This document shows, one piece after another, positions 33,955-42,666 of a DNA stretch of 64,000 nt. Made by a program: the position numbers and the translations under genes. Origin of the DNA: Sphingobium sp. CAP-1. GTDB lineage: Bacteria > Pseudomonadota > Alphaproteobacteria > Sphingomonadales > Sphingomonadaceae. The stretch covers positions 682,001-746,000 of the forward strand of contig NZ_CP046252.1 in the NCBI RefSeq assembly GCF_009720145.1. The letters run 5' to 3'. A model generated the notes under the pieces. It was not told where the DNA came from. It ran no database searches and was given only the letters and a program-made list of their open reading frames with translations. Every line of letters starts with the position of its first letter. Position 1 is the stretch's first letter.

Positions 33955-34004
33955 TTGACAATCGAGTTGAGGCGTTTAATGAAGTGTAAGTGATAGCGCT
34001 ACCA
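33955..34004 (+). promoter_or_regulatory. Promoter and LacI-type operator of the TonB receptor gene
   Basis: TTGACA at 33955-33960, 16 bp, then TAATGA at 33977-33982 form a good promoter. The operator TGATAGCGCTACCA at 33991-34004 follows at about the transcription start and is identical to the site upstream of xylX. Confidence 0.7.
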
Positions 34005-34055
34005 GTCAAGCCCACCGGAGAGTCGGGGGCGGCGCTCAGGGAGAGGGAATAGGCC

Positions 34056-36923
34056 ATGTCTTCACGCACCCAATATTTTCGCGCCGCGCTGTTCGCGGCT
34101 TCGGCGATCGGTTCGCTGAGCCTGGCGCAAGCCGCCATCGCGCAGGATGCCGTGCCGCAGGCCGATGTTGCGCCCGCCGATGAGGTCGCTGATATCGTCG
34201 TTACCGGCATCCGCGGATCGTTGCAGAGCGCTACCAACGCCAAGAAGAGCGCCGTTGCGTTCGGCGACTCCATCTTTGCCGAGGATATTGGCAAGCTGCC
34301 CGCCACCAACCTTGCCGAAACGCTGAACCGGATGCCGGGTGTCCGCCTGAAGCGCGACAATAATGGCGAAGGCACGCAGGTTTCCATCCGCGGTCTTGGC
34401 CCCAGCTTCTCCAAGGTGCTGCTCAACGGCTCGCAGATTCAGGTGGCGTCCGATGGCGGCACCAATGGCGGCAGCGCCAACCGCGAAGTCGATCTCGACT
34501 TCTTCCCGTCCGAACTCTTTACCCGCCTTGACCTCGCCAAAAGCCCGACGCCCTCGACGCTGGAAGGCGGCATCGCCGGCACTGTCAACCTGCGCAACGC
34601 GCGGCCGTTCGACAAGCCGGGCACCCATGTCACCGTGGTCGCGCAAGGGCAGTATACCAGCCCCAATGACAAGATTTCCCCGCGCGGCGCGATCGTCGCC
34701 AGCCACACCACCGACACGTTTGGCATCTTGGTCGGCGTTGCCGGCGTCAAGACCAAGACCCGGATCAAGGGGTTCGAGACGGTCGGCTGGACCGACGGCA
34801 ATCTGGGCAAGGATTCCGCCGGCAATAATGATGCGGGCGGCAATAATTTCTCTTGGGCGTCGGTCGTGCCGCGCAATGCCGGCCACGGCCTGACCGCCGG
34901 CGATCCGGTCGATGTTGTCGCGACATCGGGCCTGACGCGGTCGGAACTCAGCACAGCGCTGCTGCCGCGGCTCGGCCGTGAAAGCCTGACCGAAGGCACG
35001 CGATCGCGCATTTCGGCGCTGGCCTCGCTCGAATGGCGTCCCAGCGACGAACTGCATTTCGCCCTCGACGGTCTGTGGGCCAAGTCGAAGCGCGACTATA
35101 GCAAGGTCAACATGAACTGGCAGGTCCGCAACTCCGGTCCCGGCACCAGCGCCCAGTCGACCGGCGGCATGATCCCGATCGACCTGACCGTGGACGATAA
35201 TGGCGTCGTTACCAGCGGCACCTTCGCCAATAGCTCCTTCTTCCTGGAAGCCAGCCTGTTCAAGCAGACGACCAAATTCTGGAACATCAACCCCAGCCTG
35301 AGCTGGCAGCCGACCGACGATCTGAAGGTCGATCTGTCCGCCAACTATTCCAAGAGCCGCTTCTTCCGCGAACAGCCGACCTGGGCGTTCCAGACCACGC
35401 CGCAGTCGGGCGTCGACGTATATTATGAAAATGAAGGCGGCGATTATCCGTCGATCACGTCGAACCTGGACTTGAACGATCCCGACAATGGCAGTTGGCA
35501 ATGGTATCGCCAGAATATCCAGCTCGTCCGCCGCAACACCACGACCAAGGGCGCGCATCTGGACGTGACCTATGGCGACGACAATCTGAACCTGAAGGTC
35601 GGCGCCGCCTATGATCAGGCGATCCGCTCGATCCGCGCCTATGACAACAGCTCTGCCTATCAACTGTCGGTCTGCGGCACGGGCTGCACCGGCGCGACCG
35701 GCTCCATCACCACCGGCCAGATCGCGCAATATCTCAAGAGCAGCTCGGTCGCCGGTTTCGTCGTGCCTGATTTCGATGCGATCAAGCAGGCGACCAACTA
35801 TGTCAGCTATCGCGATAGCGCGCCCGAAACGCGCGGCGCGGTGACTGGCGGCGCGACCGGCGACATGAACGAAAAGGTGCTGGGCGCCTATTTCGAAGTC
35901 AATGGCGTGACCCAGATCGCCGACCGCGACCTGCATGTGAACGCCGGTATGCGCTATGCCCATACCGACCAGCGCGTGACGGGGCCGAGCCAGGTCGGCA
36001 CCACCATCGTCGACATCACATCGGCATCGAAATATGAGAATTTCCTGCCGTCGATCAACCTGACCTATGATGTCGCCAATAATGTGAAGCTGCGCGCATC
36101 GGCATCGCGGACGATGACTCGCCCCGATGCGGGCCAGATACTGCCCGGCATCACCTTCTCCGATCCGTCGGCGCTGGTGGCGAGCGCGGGCAACCCGGAC
36201 CTGAAGCCTTATACGTCGGACAATTATGACATTGGCGGCGAAATCTACACTGGCGGCATTGGCTATATCGGCGTGTCGGCGTTCATGAAGAATGTGCAGG
36301 GTTTCACCGTCACCCAGTCGACGCAGGCGACCTTCGGCTCGCTCAACATCCCGTTCGCCAGCCTGCTTTCGACCCAGCAGAATGCGCTGAACGATCGGGC
36401 CGCGGCGACCGGGGTGGCGGTCAGCGATCTGCCGATCACCGTCAATCGTCCGGTCAACCTCAGCGATCTGAAGATCAAGGGGATCGAGGCGACCTGGGTG
36501 CAGCCGCTCGACTTCCTCGTGAAGGGGCTGGGCTTCTCGGCCAACGGCACGCTGCTGGATCAGTCCTCCTCGTCGGGTCTGGTGGCCGAAGGCGTATCCA
36601 AATATAGCTATAATCTTCAGGGCTTCTATGAAAATGGCGGTCTGTCGGTCAGCCTGAACTATGTCTGGAACAGCAAGTCGATCGCGGTGAACGGCCCGCA
36701 GAACGGCATTACCGGCGCTGATCTGAAGGCGGATGCACGCGGTCAGCTCGACATGTCGGCCGGCTATCAACTGCCCTTCTTCAACAAGGCGCTGCGTCTG
36801 ACGGTGGATGTCCTCAACATCACCAACGAACCGATCCGCACCACCTTCGAATATGATAATGCCGCCTATTCGGTCTATTATCCGGGAACGTCGGTGCTGG
36901 CCGGCATCCGGGCGAATTTTTGA
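34056..36923 (+). CDS. TonB-dependent receptor (putative xylan-oligosaccharide transporter)
   Basis: The 955-residue outer-membrane protein has a signal peptide (to about residue 31). The plug domain begins with DIVVTGIRGSLQSATNAKK and LPATNLAETLNRMPGVRLKR and has VSIRGLGPSFSKVLLNG. A 22-strand barrel follows, ending ...AGIRANF with a terminal phenylalanine. The DIVVTG-IRGSL form of the plug is common in Caulobacter and sphingomonad receptors for plant oligosaccharides. A well-formed ribosome site (GGGAGAGGG) precedes the ATG. The shared operator ties it to xylose/glucuronate genes. Substrate inferred. Confidence 0.88.
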   Translation: MSSRTQYFRAALFAASAIGSLSLAQAAIAQDAVPQADVAPADEVADIVVTGIRGSLQSATNAKKSAVAFGDSIFAEDIGKLPATNLAETLNRMPGVRLKRDNNGEGTQVSIRGLGPSFSKVLLNGSQIQVASDGGTNGGSANREVDLDFFPSELFTRLDLAKSPTPSTLEGGIAGTVNLRNARPFDKPGTHVTVVAQGQYTSPNDKISPRGAIVASHTTDTFGILVGVAGVKTKTRIKGFETVGWTDGNLGKDSAGNNDAGGNNFSWASVVPRNAGHGLTAGDPVDVVATSGLTRSELSTALLPRLGRESLTEGTRSRISALASLEWRPSDELHFALDGLWAKSKRDYSKVNMNWQVRNSGPGTSAQSTGGMIPIDLTVDDNGVVTSGTFANSSFFLEASLFKQTTKFWNINPSLSWQPTDDLKVDLSANYSKSRFFREQPTWAFQTTPQSGVDVYYENEGGDYPSITSNLDLNDPDNGSWQWYRQNIQLVRRNTTTKGAHLDVTYGDDNLNLKVGAAYDQAIRSIRAYDNSSAYQLSVCGTGCTGATGSITTGQIAQYLKSSSVAGFVVPDFDAIKQATNYVSYRDSAPETRGAVTGGATGDMNEKVLGAYFEVNGVTQIADRDLHVNAGMRYAHTDQRVTGPSQVGTTIVDITSASKYENFLPSINLTYDVANNVKLRASASRTMTRPDAGQILPGITFSDPSALVASAGNPDLKPYTSDNYDIGGEIYTGGIGYIGVSAFMKNVQGFTVTQSTQATFGSLNIPFASLLSTQQNALNDRAAATGVAVSDLPITVNRPVNLSDLKIKGIEATWVQPLDFLVKGLGFSANGTLLDQSSSSGLVAEGVSKYSYNLQGFYENGGLSVSLNYVWNSKSIAVNGPQNGITGADLKADARGQLDMSAGYQLPFFNKALRLTVDVLNITNEPIRTTFEYDNAAYSVYYPGTSVLAGIRANF

Positions 36924-36945
36924 TCCTCCCCCAAGGACCACTGAC

Positions 36946-36974
36946 AGGGCCGGCCGCAATGCCGGCCCTTTTTC
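36946..36974 (+). terminator. Rho-independent terminator after the TonB receptor gene
   Basis: A 9-bp perfect stem AGGGCCGGC (36946-36954) / GCCGGCCCT (36961-36969) with a 6-base loop, followed by TTTTCTT. Confidence 0.85.
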
Positions 36975-37009
36975 TTGGACATTTTGAACCGCGTCGCCAA
37001 AGTTTACGG

Positions 37010-37035
37010 CCTGTTCCCGCGCAGGCGGGAACAGG
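37010..37035. repeat. Short perfect hairpin, dispersed-repeat type
   Basis: CCTGTTCCCGC (37010-37020), loop GCAG, GCGGGAACAGG (37025-37035). No T-run follows. Hairpins built on GTTCCCGC...GCGGGAAC are frequent intergenic repeats in sphingomonads as I recall; only one copy is seen here. Confidence 0.5.
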
Positions 37036-37075
37036 CGGCGTTTGTGGCAATGATACAGGCTGCAAAGGAAGCATT

Positions 37076-38305
37076 ATGCGCCCCACGCTTCTTACCCTGC
37101 TTTCCCTCGCTGCGCTGGTCGCCGTTCCGGCGCAGGCCAAGACATGCACGCCCACATGGGTCGCCGGCTGGGCCTCGGCGCAATTTCTGCCGACCGGCGA
37201 CGCCGCGATTGCGCCCGGCACGATCGCCGACCACACGCTGCGCCAGCTTATTCGGCCGTCCATCGCCGGCGAGCGGCTGCGCGTGCGCCTGTCCAACAGC
37301 GCGGGGACGAAGCCGCTGCATATCGCCGGGGCCAGCATTGCGCGAGCGCTGGAGCCGGCGTCGGCGGCGGTCGATCCGGCGACGCTGATCGGGCTGCGCT
37401 TCGACGGGCGGCCGGAGGTCGTCATTCCCGCCGGGGCCGATTATCTGTCCGATCCGGTGACGCTGCCGGTCGGGGCGCTGGAGACGGTCGCCGTGTCGAT
37501 CCGCTATGCGCAGGAGCCGGAGATCACATCGCATCCCGGTTCACGCGCGACATCCTGGCTGCTGGCCGGCGATCATCTGACCGACGGGGCGATGACCGGG
37601 GCGGCACCGCTGGAAAAATGGGTGCATCTGTCCGGGCTGGAGGTGGAGCGGTGCGCGCCCGCCAGACTGATCGTGGCGCTGGGCGATTCCATCACCGATG
37701 GCAAGGGATCGACCACCAACGGCAATGACCGCTGGACCGATCGGCTGGCGGAGCGGTTGCAGGCCGACCCCAAGCGCCACGCCATCGCCATCGTAAATCA
37801 GGGGATTGGCGGCAACCGGCTGCTCGATGACGGGCTTGGCTCCAATGCGCTGGCGCGGCTGGACTGCGACGTGCTGGGTCAGCCGGGCGTCACCCATCTG
37901 ATCCTGCTGGAAGGGATCAACGATCTGGGCACGCTGACCCGCGACGCGCCGGTCAGCGAGGAGGCGCATCGGGAGCATGTCGCGCGCATCATCGGCGCCT
38001 ATCGCCAGATCATCGCCCGCGCCCATGCCAGGGGGATCAAGGTGATTGGCGCGACGGTGATGCCCTTTGTCGGGAACGGCTATTATCATGCCGACGCCCG
38101 CAATGAGGCGGATCGGCAGGCGGTGAATGCGTGGATCAGGACGCCGGGCCATTTCGACGCCATGGTCGATTTCGACCGCGTGACCCGTGACCCCGCGCAT
38201 CCCGACCGGCTGTTGCCGGCCTATGATGTGGGGGATGCGCTGCATCCATCGCCATTGGGCTATAAGGCGATGGGGGATGCGATTCCGTTGACCCTCTTTG
38301 ATTAA
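37076..38305 (+). CDS. Secreted SGNH/GDSL hydrolase
   Basis: The product has 409 residues. After a signal peptide (MRPTLLTLLSLAALVAVPAQA), a beta-rich N-terminal region of about 170 residues precedes the SGNH catalytic domain. The four blocks are visible: GDSITDG (nucleophile Ser), GIGGNRLLDDG (Gly), EGINDLG (Asn) and the late DALHPSPLGYKAMG (Asp/His). The family includes carbohydrate esterases and lysophospholipases. Next to the xylan receptor, an acetyl-xylan esterase role is attractive but unproven. The open frame begins at 36920; the ATG at 37076 starts the signal peptide. Confidence 0.8.
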   Translation: MRPTLLTLLSLAALVAVPAQAKTCTPTWVAGWASAQFLPTGDAAIAPGTIADHTLRQLIRPSIAGERLRVRLSNSAGTKPLHIAGASIARALEPASAAVDPATLIGLRFDGRPEVVIPAGADYLSDPVTLPVGALETVAVSIRYAQEPEITSHPGSRATSWLLAGDHLTDGAMTGAAPLEKWVHLSGLEVERCAPARLIVALGDSITDGKGSTTNGNDRWTDRLAERLQADPKRHAIAIVNQGIGGNRLLDDGLGSNALARLDCDVLGQPGVTHLILLEGINDLGTLTRDAPVSEEAHREHVARIIGAYRQIIARAHARGIKVIGATVMPFVGNGYYHADARNEADRQAVNAWIRTPGHFDAMVDFDRVTRDPAHPDRLLPAYDVGDALHPSPLGYKAMGDAIPLTLFD

Positions 38306-38808
38306 CCAATCTCCGTTCGCCATTTCCCTTTAGCCCGGCTGTGCCCCGCCTCCAGCACCGTTTCCATCGCGACGAAGGTGGAGGTGCTGGCGACATGGGG
38401 CAGGGCGCTGATCTTTTCGCCCAGCACGATGCGATAGCGGCGAATATCGGCCGTCCGCACCTTGAGCAGATAGTCGAAATTGCTGGCCAGCATATGACAT
38501 TCCTCGACCTCCGGGATGCGGCGCACCGCCGCATTGAACTCGCGCAGCGCGCTTTCCCGCGTGTCGGACAATTTGACCTCGGTAAAGGCGATATGGTCCA
38601 TGCCGAGCTTGGCGGGATCGATGATCGCCCGGAAGCCGCGAATGACGCCAGACTCCTGCAAACGTTTTAGCCGCACCTGACAGGGGGTCTTGGACAGGCC
38701 GACCGTAGCGGCCAGATCGGTGACGGTCATCCGCCCGTCATCGACCAGAGCGGCGATGATCCTGCGGTCGAACTCGTCCAATTCGACTGTCTGGGGTTTA
38801 TTTTCCAT
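38302..38808 (-). CDS. Lrp/AsnC-family transcriptional regulator (probable PutR)
   Basis: The product has 168 residues. The N-terminal helix-turn-helix is at about 11-50 (DEFDRRIIAALVDDGRMTVT, then LAATVGLSKTPCQVRLKRLQ), followed by the RAM ligand-binding domain with VEECHMLASNFDYLLKVRTA. It diverges from putA with 98 bp between starts, the usual arrangement for proline-responsive PutR, which activates putA. Its stop overlaps the stop of the convergent SGNH gene by three bases (a shared TTAA). Confidence 0.85.
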   Translation of the reverse strand: MENKPQTVELDEFDRRIIAALVDDGRMTVTDLAATVGLSKTPCQVRLKRLQESGVIRGFRAIIDPAKLGMDHIAFTEVKLSDTRESALREFNAAVRRIPEVEECHMLASNFDYLLKVRTADIRRYRIVLGEKISALPHVASTSTFVAMETVLEAGHSRAKGKWRTEIG

Positions 38809-38906
38809 CCAATCTGCCTAGCAGGAGCCGATTAATAAGTCACTCTGGCTGGATTGTGGCCATTCATAAGACGGAACGAAATCACGATCCGGTTTATTTT
38901 GCCTCC

Positions 38907-41900
38907 ATGACCGACCAGCCCCCCTTCGCCAGCTTCGCCCCCGCTATCCGCCAGCCGACCCCGCTGCGCGAAGCGATCACCGCCGCATATCGCCGGGACG
39001 AGGCGGAGGCGCTTGCCCCCCTGATCGCCGCCGCGACCCTGCCGGACGAAACCCGCGCGGCGATTGCCGGCACCGCCCGCACCCTCGTCACCGCGCTGCG
39101 CGCCAATCACAAGGGCAGCGGCGTCGAAGGGCTGGTGCAGGAATATGCGCTCTCCAGTCAGGAGGGCGTGGCGCTGATGTGCCTGGCCGAAGCCTTGCTG
39201 CGCATCCCCGACACCGCGACGCGCGACGCGCTGATCCGCGACAAGATCGCCGACGGCGACTGGGGTTCGCATCTGGGCGGCGACAAGTCGCTGTTCGTCA
39301 ACGCCGCCACCTGGGGTCTGGTCGTCACCGGCAAGCTGGTCGGCAGCGTCGATGATCGCGGCCTCGGCGCGGCGCTCACCCGTCTGGTGGCGCGCGCCGG
39401 CGAGCCGGTGATCCGGCGCGGCGTCGACCTCGCCATGCGGATGATGGGCGAACAGTTCGTCACTGGCGAGACGATCAAGGAGGCGCTCAAGCGTGCGAAG
39501 CTGCTGGAGGCGAAGGGCTTCGCCTATAGCTATGACATGCTGGGTGAGGCGGCGACCACGGCCGCTGACGCGAAACGCTACTATGCCGATTATGAGCAGG
39601 CGATCCACGCCATCGGCAAGGCGTCGGCGGGGCGCGGCATCTATGCCGGGCCGGGCATTTCGATCAAGCTGTCGGCGCTCCACCCGCGCTATGTCCGCGT
39701 GCAGGCGGAGCGGGTGATGGGCGAATTGTTGCCGGCGGTGAAGAAGCTGGCGCTGCTGGCCAAAGGGTATGACATCGGCCTCAATATCGACGCGGAGGAG
39801 GCTGACCGGCTGGAACTGTCGCTCGACCTGCTGGAAAGTCTGGCGACCGACCCGGATCTGGCCGGCTGGAATGGGTTGGGCTTCGTGGTGCAGGGCTATG
39901 GCAAGCGCTGCCCCTTCGTGATCGACTGGATCATCGATCTGGCCCGCCGTGCCGATCGCCGCATCATGGTGCGGCTGGTCAAGGGTGCCTATTGGGACGC
40001 GGAGATCAAGCGCGCGCAGGTCGATGGCCTTGCCGACTTCCCGGTCTATACCCGCAAGGTCCATACCGATGTCGCCTATGTCGCCTGCGCGCGCAGGCTG
40101 CTGGCCGCGCCCGATGCGGTGTTCCCGCAATTCGCGACCCATAATGCGCAGACTTTGGCGACCATCTATCATCTGGCCGGCCCGGATTTCGCGATCGGCC
40201 AATATGAATTTCAATGCCTGCACGGCATGGGCGAGCCGCTCTATGAGCAGGTCGTCGGGGCGGGCAAGCTGGACCGCCCCTGTCGCATCTATGCCCCGGT
40301 CGGCACGCATGAGACGCTGCTGGCCTATCTGGTCCGCCGCCTGCTGGAAAATGGCGCGAACAGCAGCTTCGTCAATCGCATCGCCGATCCCAATGTCTCG
40401 GTCGAGGAGATGATCGCCGATCCGGTCGAGATCGTGGGCGCCATGGCGCATCCGGGGCATCGCCATGACCAGATCGCGCTGCCCGCCGACCTCTATCCCG
40501 ACCGCCGCAATTCGGATGGCCTCGACCTGAGCAGTGAAACCACGCTCGCCAGCCTGCGCGAAGCGCTGCGCCACAGCGCGACGATCGGCTGGACCGCTGC
40601 GCCCGAAGGCGCGACCGGCCCCGCGCGCACCGTGTTCAATCCCGCCGATCATCGCGACGTGGTGGGCCGTGTGACCGAAGCAACTCCGCAGGAAGCCCGC
40701 GCCGCCGCAATCCGCGCCGCCGCGTCGCATTGGCCGAACAGTCCGGTTGCCGACCGCGCCGCCGCGCTCGATCGCGCGGCCGACGCGATGCAGGCGCATA
40801 TGCCGGTCCTGCTCGGCCTGATCGTCCGCGAAGCCGGCAAGTCGCTGCCCAACGCCATCGCCGAAGTGCGCGAGGCGATCGATTTCCTGCGCTATTATGC
40901 CGCTCAGGCGCGCGGCACCTTTGGCCCGGCGCAGGTCGCGCTCGGCCCCGTCACCTGTATCAGCCCGTGGAACTTCCCGCTCGCCATCTTCACCGGACAG
41001 GTCGCCGCCGCTCTGGTCGCGGGCAATCCGGTGCTGGCCAAGCCGGCCGAGGAAACCCCGCTGATCGCCGCCGAAGCGGTGCGCCTGCTCCATGAAGCGG
41101 GCGTTCCCGCCGATGCGCTGCATCTGCTGCCGGGTGACGGCCGGATCGGCGCGGCGCTGGTGGCGGCGTCCGAAACGGCCGCCGTCATGTTCACCGGGTC
41201 GACCGAGGTCGCGCGCCTGATCCAGCGCCAACTCGCCACGCGCCTGTCTCCGGCCGGCCGGCCGATCCCGCTGATCGCCGAAACCGGCGGGCAGAATGCG
41301 ATGATCGTGGACAGCAGCGCGCTGGCCGAACAGGTGGTGGCTGATGTCATCGCCTCCGCCTTCGACAGCGCGGGCCAGCGCTGTTCGGCGCTGCGCATCC
41401 TCTGCTTGCAGGAGGAAGTCGCCGACCGGACGCTGACGATGCTCAAGGGTGCGCTGGCGGAATTGCGGATCGGCCGCACCGACGCGCTTCGGGTCGATAT
41501 CGGCCCGGTCATCAGCGCCGAGGCGCGCGACATCATCAACGCCCATATCGACGCCATGACGGCGCTGGGCCGCAAGGTGGAGCAGAGCGTGCTGCCCGCT
41601 GAGGCGAAGCACGGCACGTTCGTTCCGCCGACGATCATCGAGATCGACAGCATCGCCGATTTGAGCCGCGAAGTCTTTGGCCCCGTCCTGCATGTGCTGC
41701 GGTTCCGGCGCGAGCGGATGGATGCACTGGTCGATCAGGTCAACGCCACCGGCTATGGTTTGACCTTCGGCCTGCACACCCGGCTGGACGAAACGGTCGC
41801 CCGCGTCACCAGCCGAATCACTGTCGGCAATATCTATGTAAACCGCAACGTCATCGGTGCGATCGTGGGGGTACAGCCTTTTGGCGGCTGTGGCCTGTCG

Positions 41901-42509
41901 GGTACCGGGCCAAAGGCGGGCGGGCCGCTCTATCTTGGCCGACTGGTCGCGACGCCGTCGATATTCGCTGCGCGGGTCAGCCATTTGCGGTCGCCGCTCC
42001 ATGCTTTTGCCGACTGGCTGGAAGCAGAAGGAGAAAGCGAGGCCGCCGCGCAGGCACGCCGCACCGGCGACGCATCGGCGCTGGGCGTAGAATTGACGCT
42101 GCCGGGGCCGGTCGGCGAACGCAATCTCTACGCCCTGCATCCGCGCGGCCGTATTCTGATGCGTCCGGCGACGCATCAGGGGCTATATCGCCAGATGGCT
42201 GCCATCCTTGCCACGGGCAATCATGGCGTGGTGCAGGGGATGACGATTCCGACCGGCCTGCCCGCCAAAGTCGTCGCCTGTTTCAGCAGCGACCCGACCG
42301 GCCATTATGCCGCCGCACTGGTCGAGGGTGACGCCGCCAAGATCGCCGCGACCACCCAATGCGTCGCCGACCTGCCCGGCCCGATCGTATCGGTCCATGC
42401 CGACGATCATGGCCATGGCTATTGCCTCGACTGGTTGCTGGAAGAACGGTCGACATCGGTCAACACGACTGCGGCGGGGGGCAATGCCAGCCTGATGATG
42501 ATCGGTTGA
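38907..42509 (+). CDS. putA: Bifunctional proline dehydrogenase / L-glutamate gamma-semialdehyde dehydrogenase PutA
   Basis: Oxidises proline to glutamate in two steps, FAD then NAD. Of about 1200 residues, the first 450 form the proline dehydrogenase barrel (RIMVRLVKGAYWDAEIKRAQ near 355; YEFQCLHGMGEPLYEQV). An aldehyde dehydrogenase domain follows at about 560-1000, with SPWNFPLAIFTGQ near 685, FTGSTEVA, AETGGQNAMIVD and catalytic Cys in GQRCSALRIL near 821. A C-terminal tail completes the channel. No N-terminal ribbon-helix-helix DNA-binding domain is present, so control is by the divergent Lrp protein. GTG 38856 is in frame; ATG 38907 is preferred. Confidence 0.94.
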   Translation: MTDQPPFASFAPAIRQPTPLREAITAAYRRDEAEALAPLIAAATLPDETRAAIAGTARTLVTALRANHKGSGVEGLVQEYALSSQEGVALMCLAEALLRIPDTATRDALIRDKIADGDWGSHLGGDKSLFVNAATWGLVVTGKLVGSVDDRGLGAALTRLVARAGEPVIRRGVDLAMRMMGEQFVTGETIKEALKRAKLLEAKGFAYSYDMLGEAATTAADAKRYYADYEQAIHAIGKASAGRGIYAGPGISIKLSALHPRYVRVQAERVMGELLPAVKKLALLAKGYDIGLNIDAEEADRLELSLDLLESLATDPDLAGWNGLGFVVQGYGKRCPFVIDWIIDLARRADRRIMVRLVKGAYWDAEIKRAQVDGLADFPVYTRKVHTDVAYVACARRLLAAPDAVFPQFATHNAQTLATIYHLAGPDFAIGQYEFQCLHGMGEPLYEQVVGAGKLDRPCRIYAPVGTHETLLAYLVRRLLENGANSSFVNRIADPNVSVEEMIADPVEIVGAMAHPGHRHDQIALPADLYPDRRNSDGLDLSSETTLASLREALRHSATIGWTAAPEGATGPARTVFNPADHRDVVGRVTEATPQEARAAAIRAAASHWPNSPVADRAAALDRAADAMQAHMPVLLGLIVREAGKSLPNAIAEVREAIDFLRYYAAQARGTFGPAQVALGPVTCISPWNFPLAIFTGQVAAALVAGNPVLAKPAEETPLIAAEAVRLLHEAGVPADALHLLPGDGRIGAALVAASETAAVMFTGSTEVARLIQRQLATRLSPAGRPIPLIAETGGQNAMIVDSSALAEQVVADVIASAFDSAGQRCSALRILCLQEEVADRTLTMLKGALAELRIGRTDALRVDIGPVISAEARDIINAHIDAMTALGRKVEQSVLPAEAKHGTFVPPTIIEIDSIADLSREVFGPVLHVLRFRRERMDALVDQVNATGYGLTFGLHTRLDETVARVTSRITVGNIYVNRNVIGAIVGVQPFGGCGLSGTGPKAGGPLYLGRLVATPSIFAARVSHLRSPLHAFADWLEAEGESEAAAQARRTGDASALGVELTLPGPVGERNLYALHPRGRILMRPATHQGLYRQMAAILATGNHGVVQGMTIPTGLPAKVVACFSSDPTGHYAAALVEGDAAKIAATTQCVADLPGPIVSVHADDHGHGYCLDWLLEERSTSVNTTAAGGNASLMMIG

Positions 42510-42546
42510 ACCTTATCTTCTCCGAGGTTGCGATCGATGGTCCTGG

Positions 42547-42572
42547 AACATTGTTGAATGTTGGGGTTTTTT
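42547..42572 (+). terminator. Possible weak terminator after putA
   Basis: AACATT (42547-42552) / AATGTT (42557-42562) with a 4-base loop, then GGGG and TTTTTT. The stem is short and AT-rich, so the call is weak. Confidence 0.3.
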
Positions 42573-42666
42573 CCTGACTTGAGCCGAGTTCAGCTTTCGC
42601 ATATCGATATGTGGCAGTTTTGTGACACGGGAGGGTCGTTCGGCCGCAGCGGGGAGGATCATCGAC

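Noticed and set aside
34226..34240. AGCGCTACCAA inside the TonB receptor gene, resembling the LacI operator
   Set aside because: It encodes the conserved SATN residues of the plug, only one half matches the consensus, and it lies within coding sequence.
34062..36959. A 965-codon minus-strand frame opposite the TonB receptor
   Set aside because: No signal, domain or ribosome site; shadow of the receptor gene.
38832..42176. A 1114-codon minus-strand frame opposite putA
   Set aside because: Same antisense effect of high GC; PutA motifs fix the coding strand.
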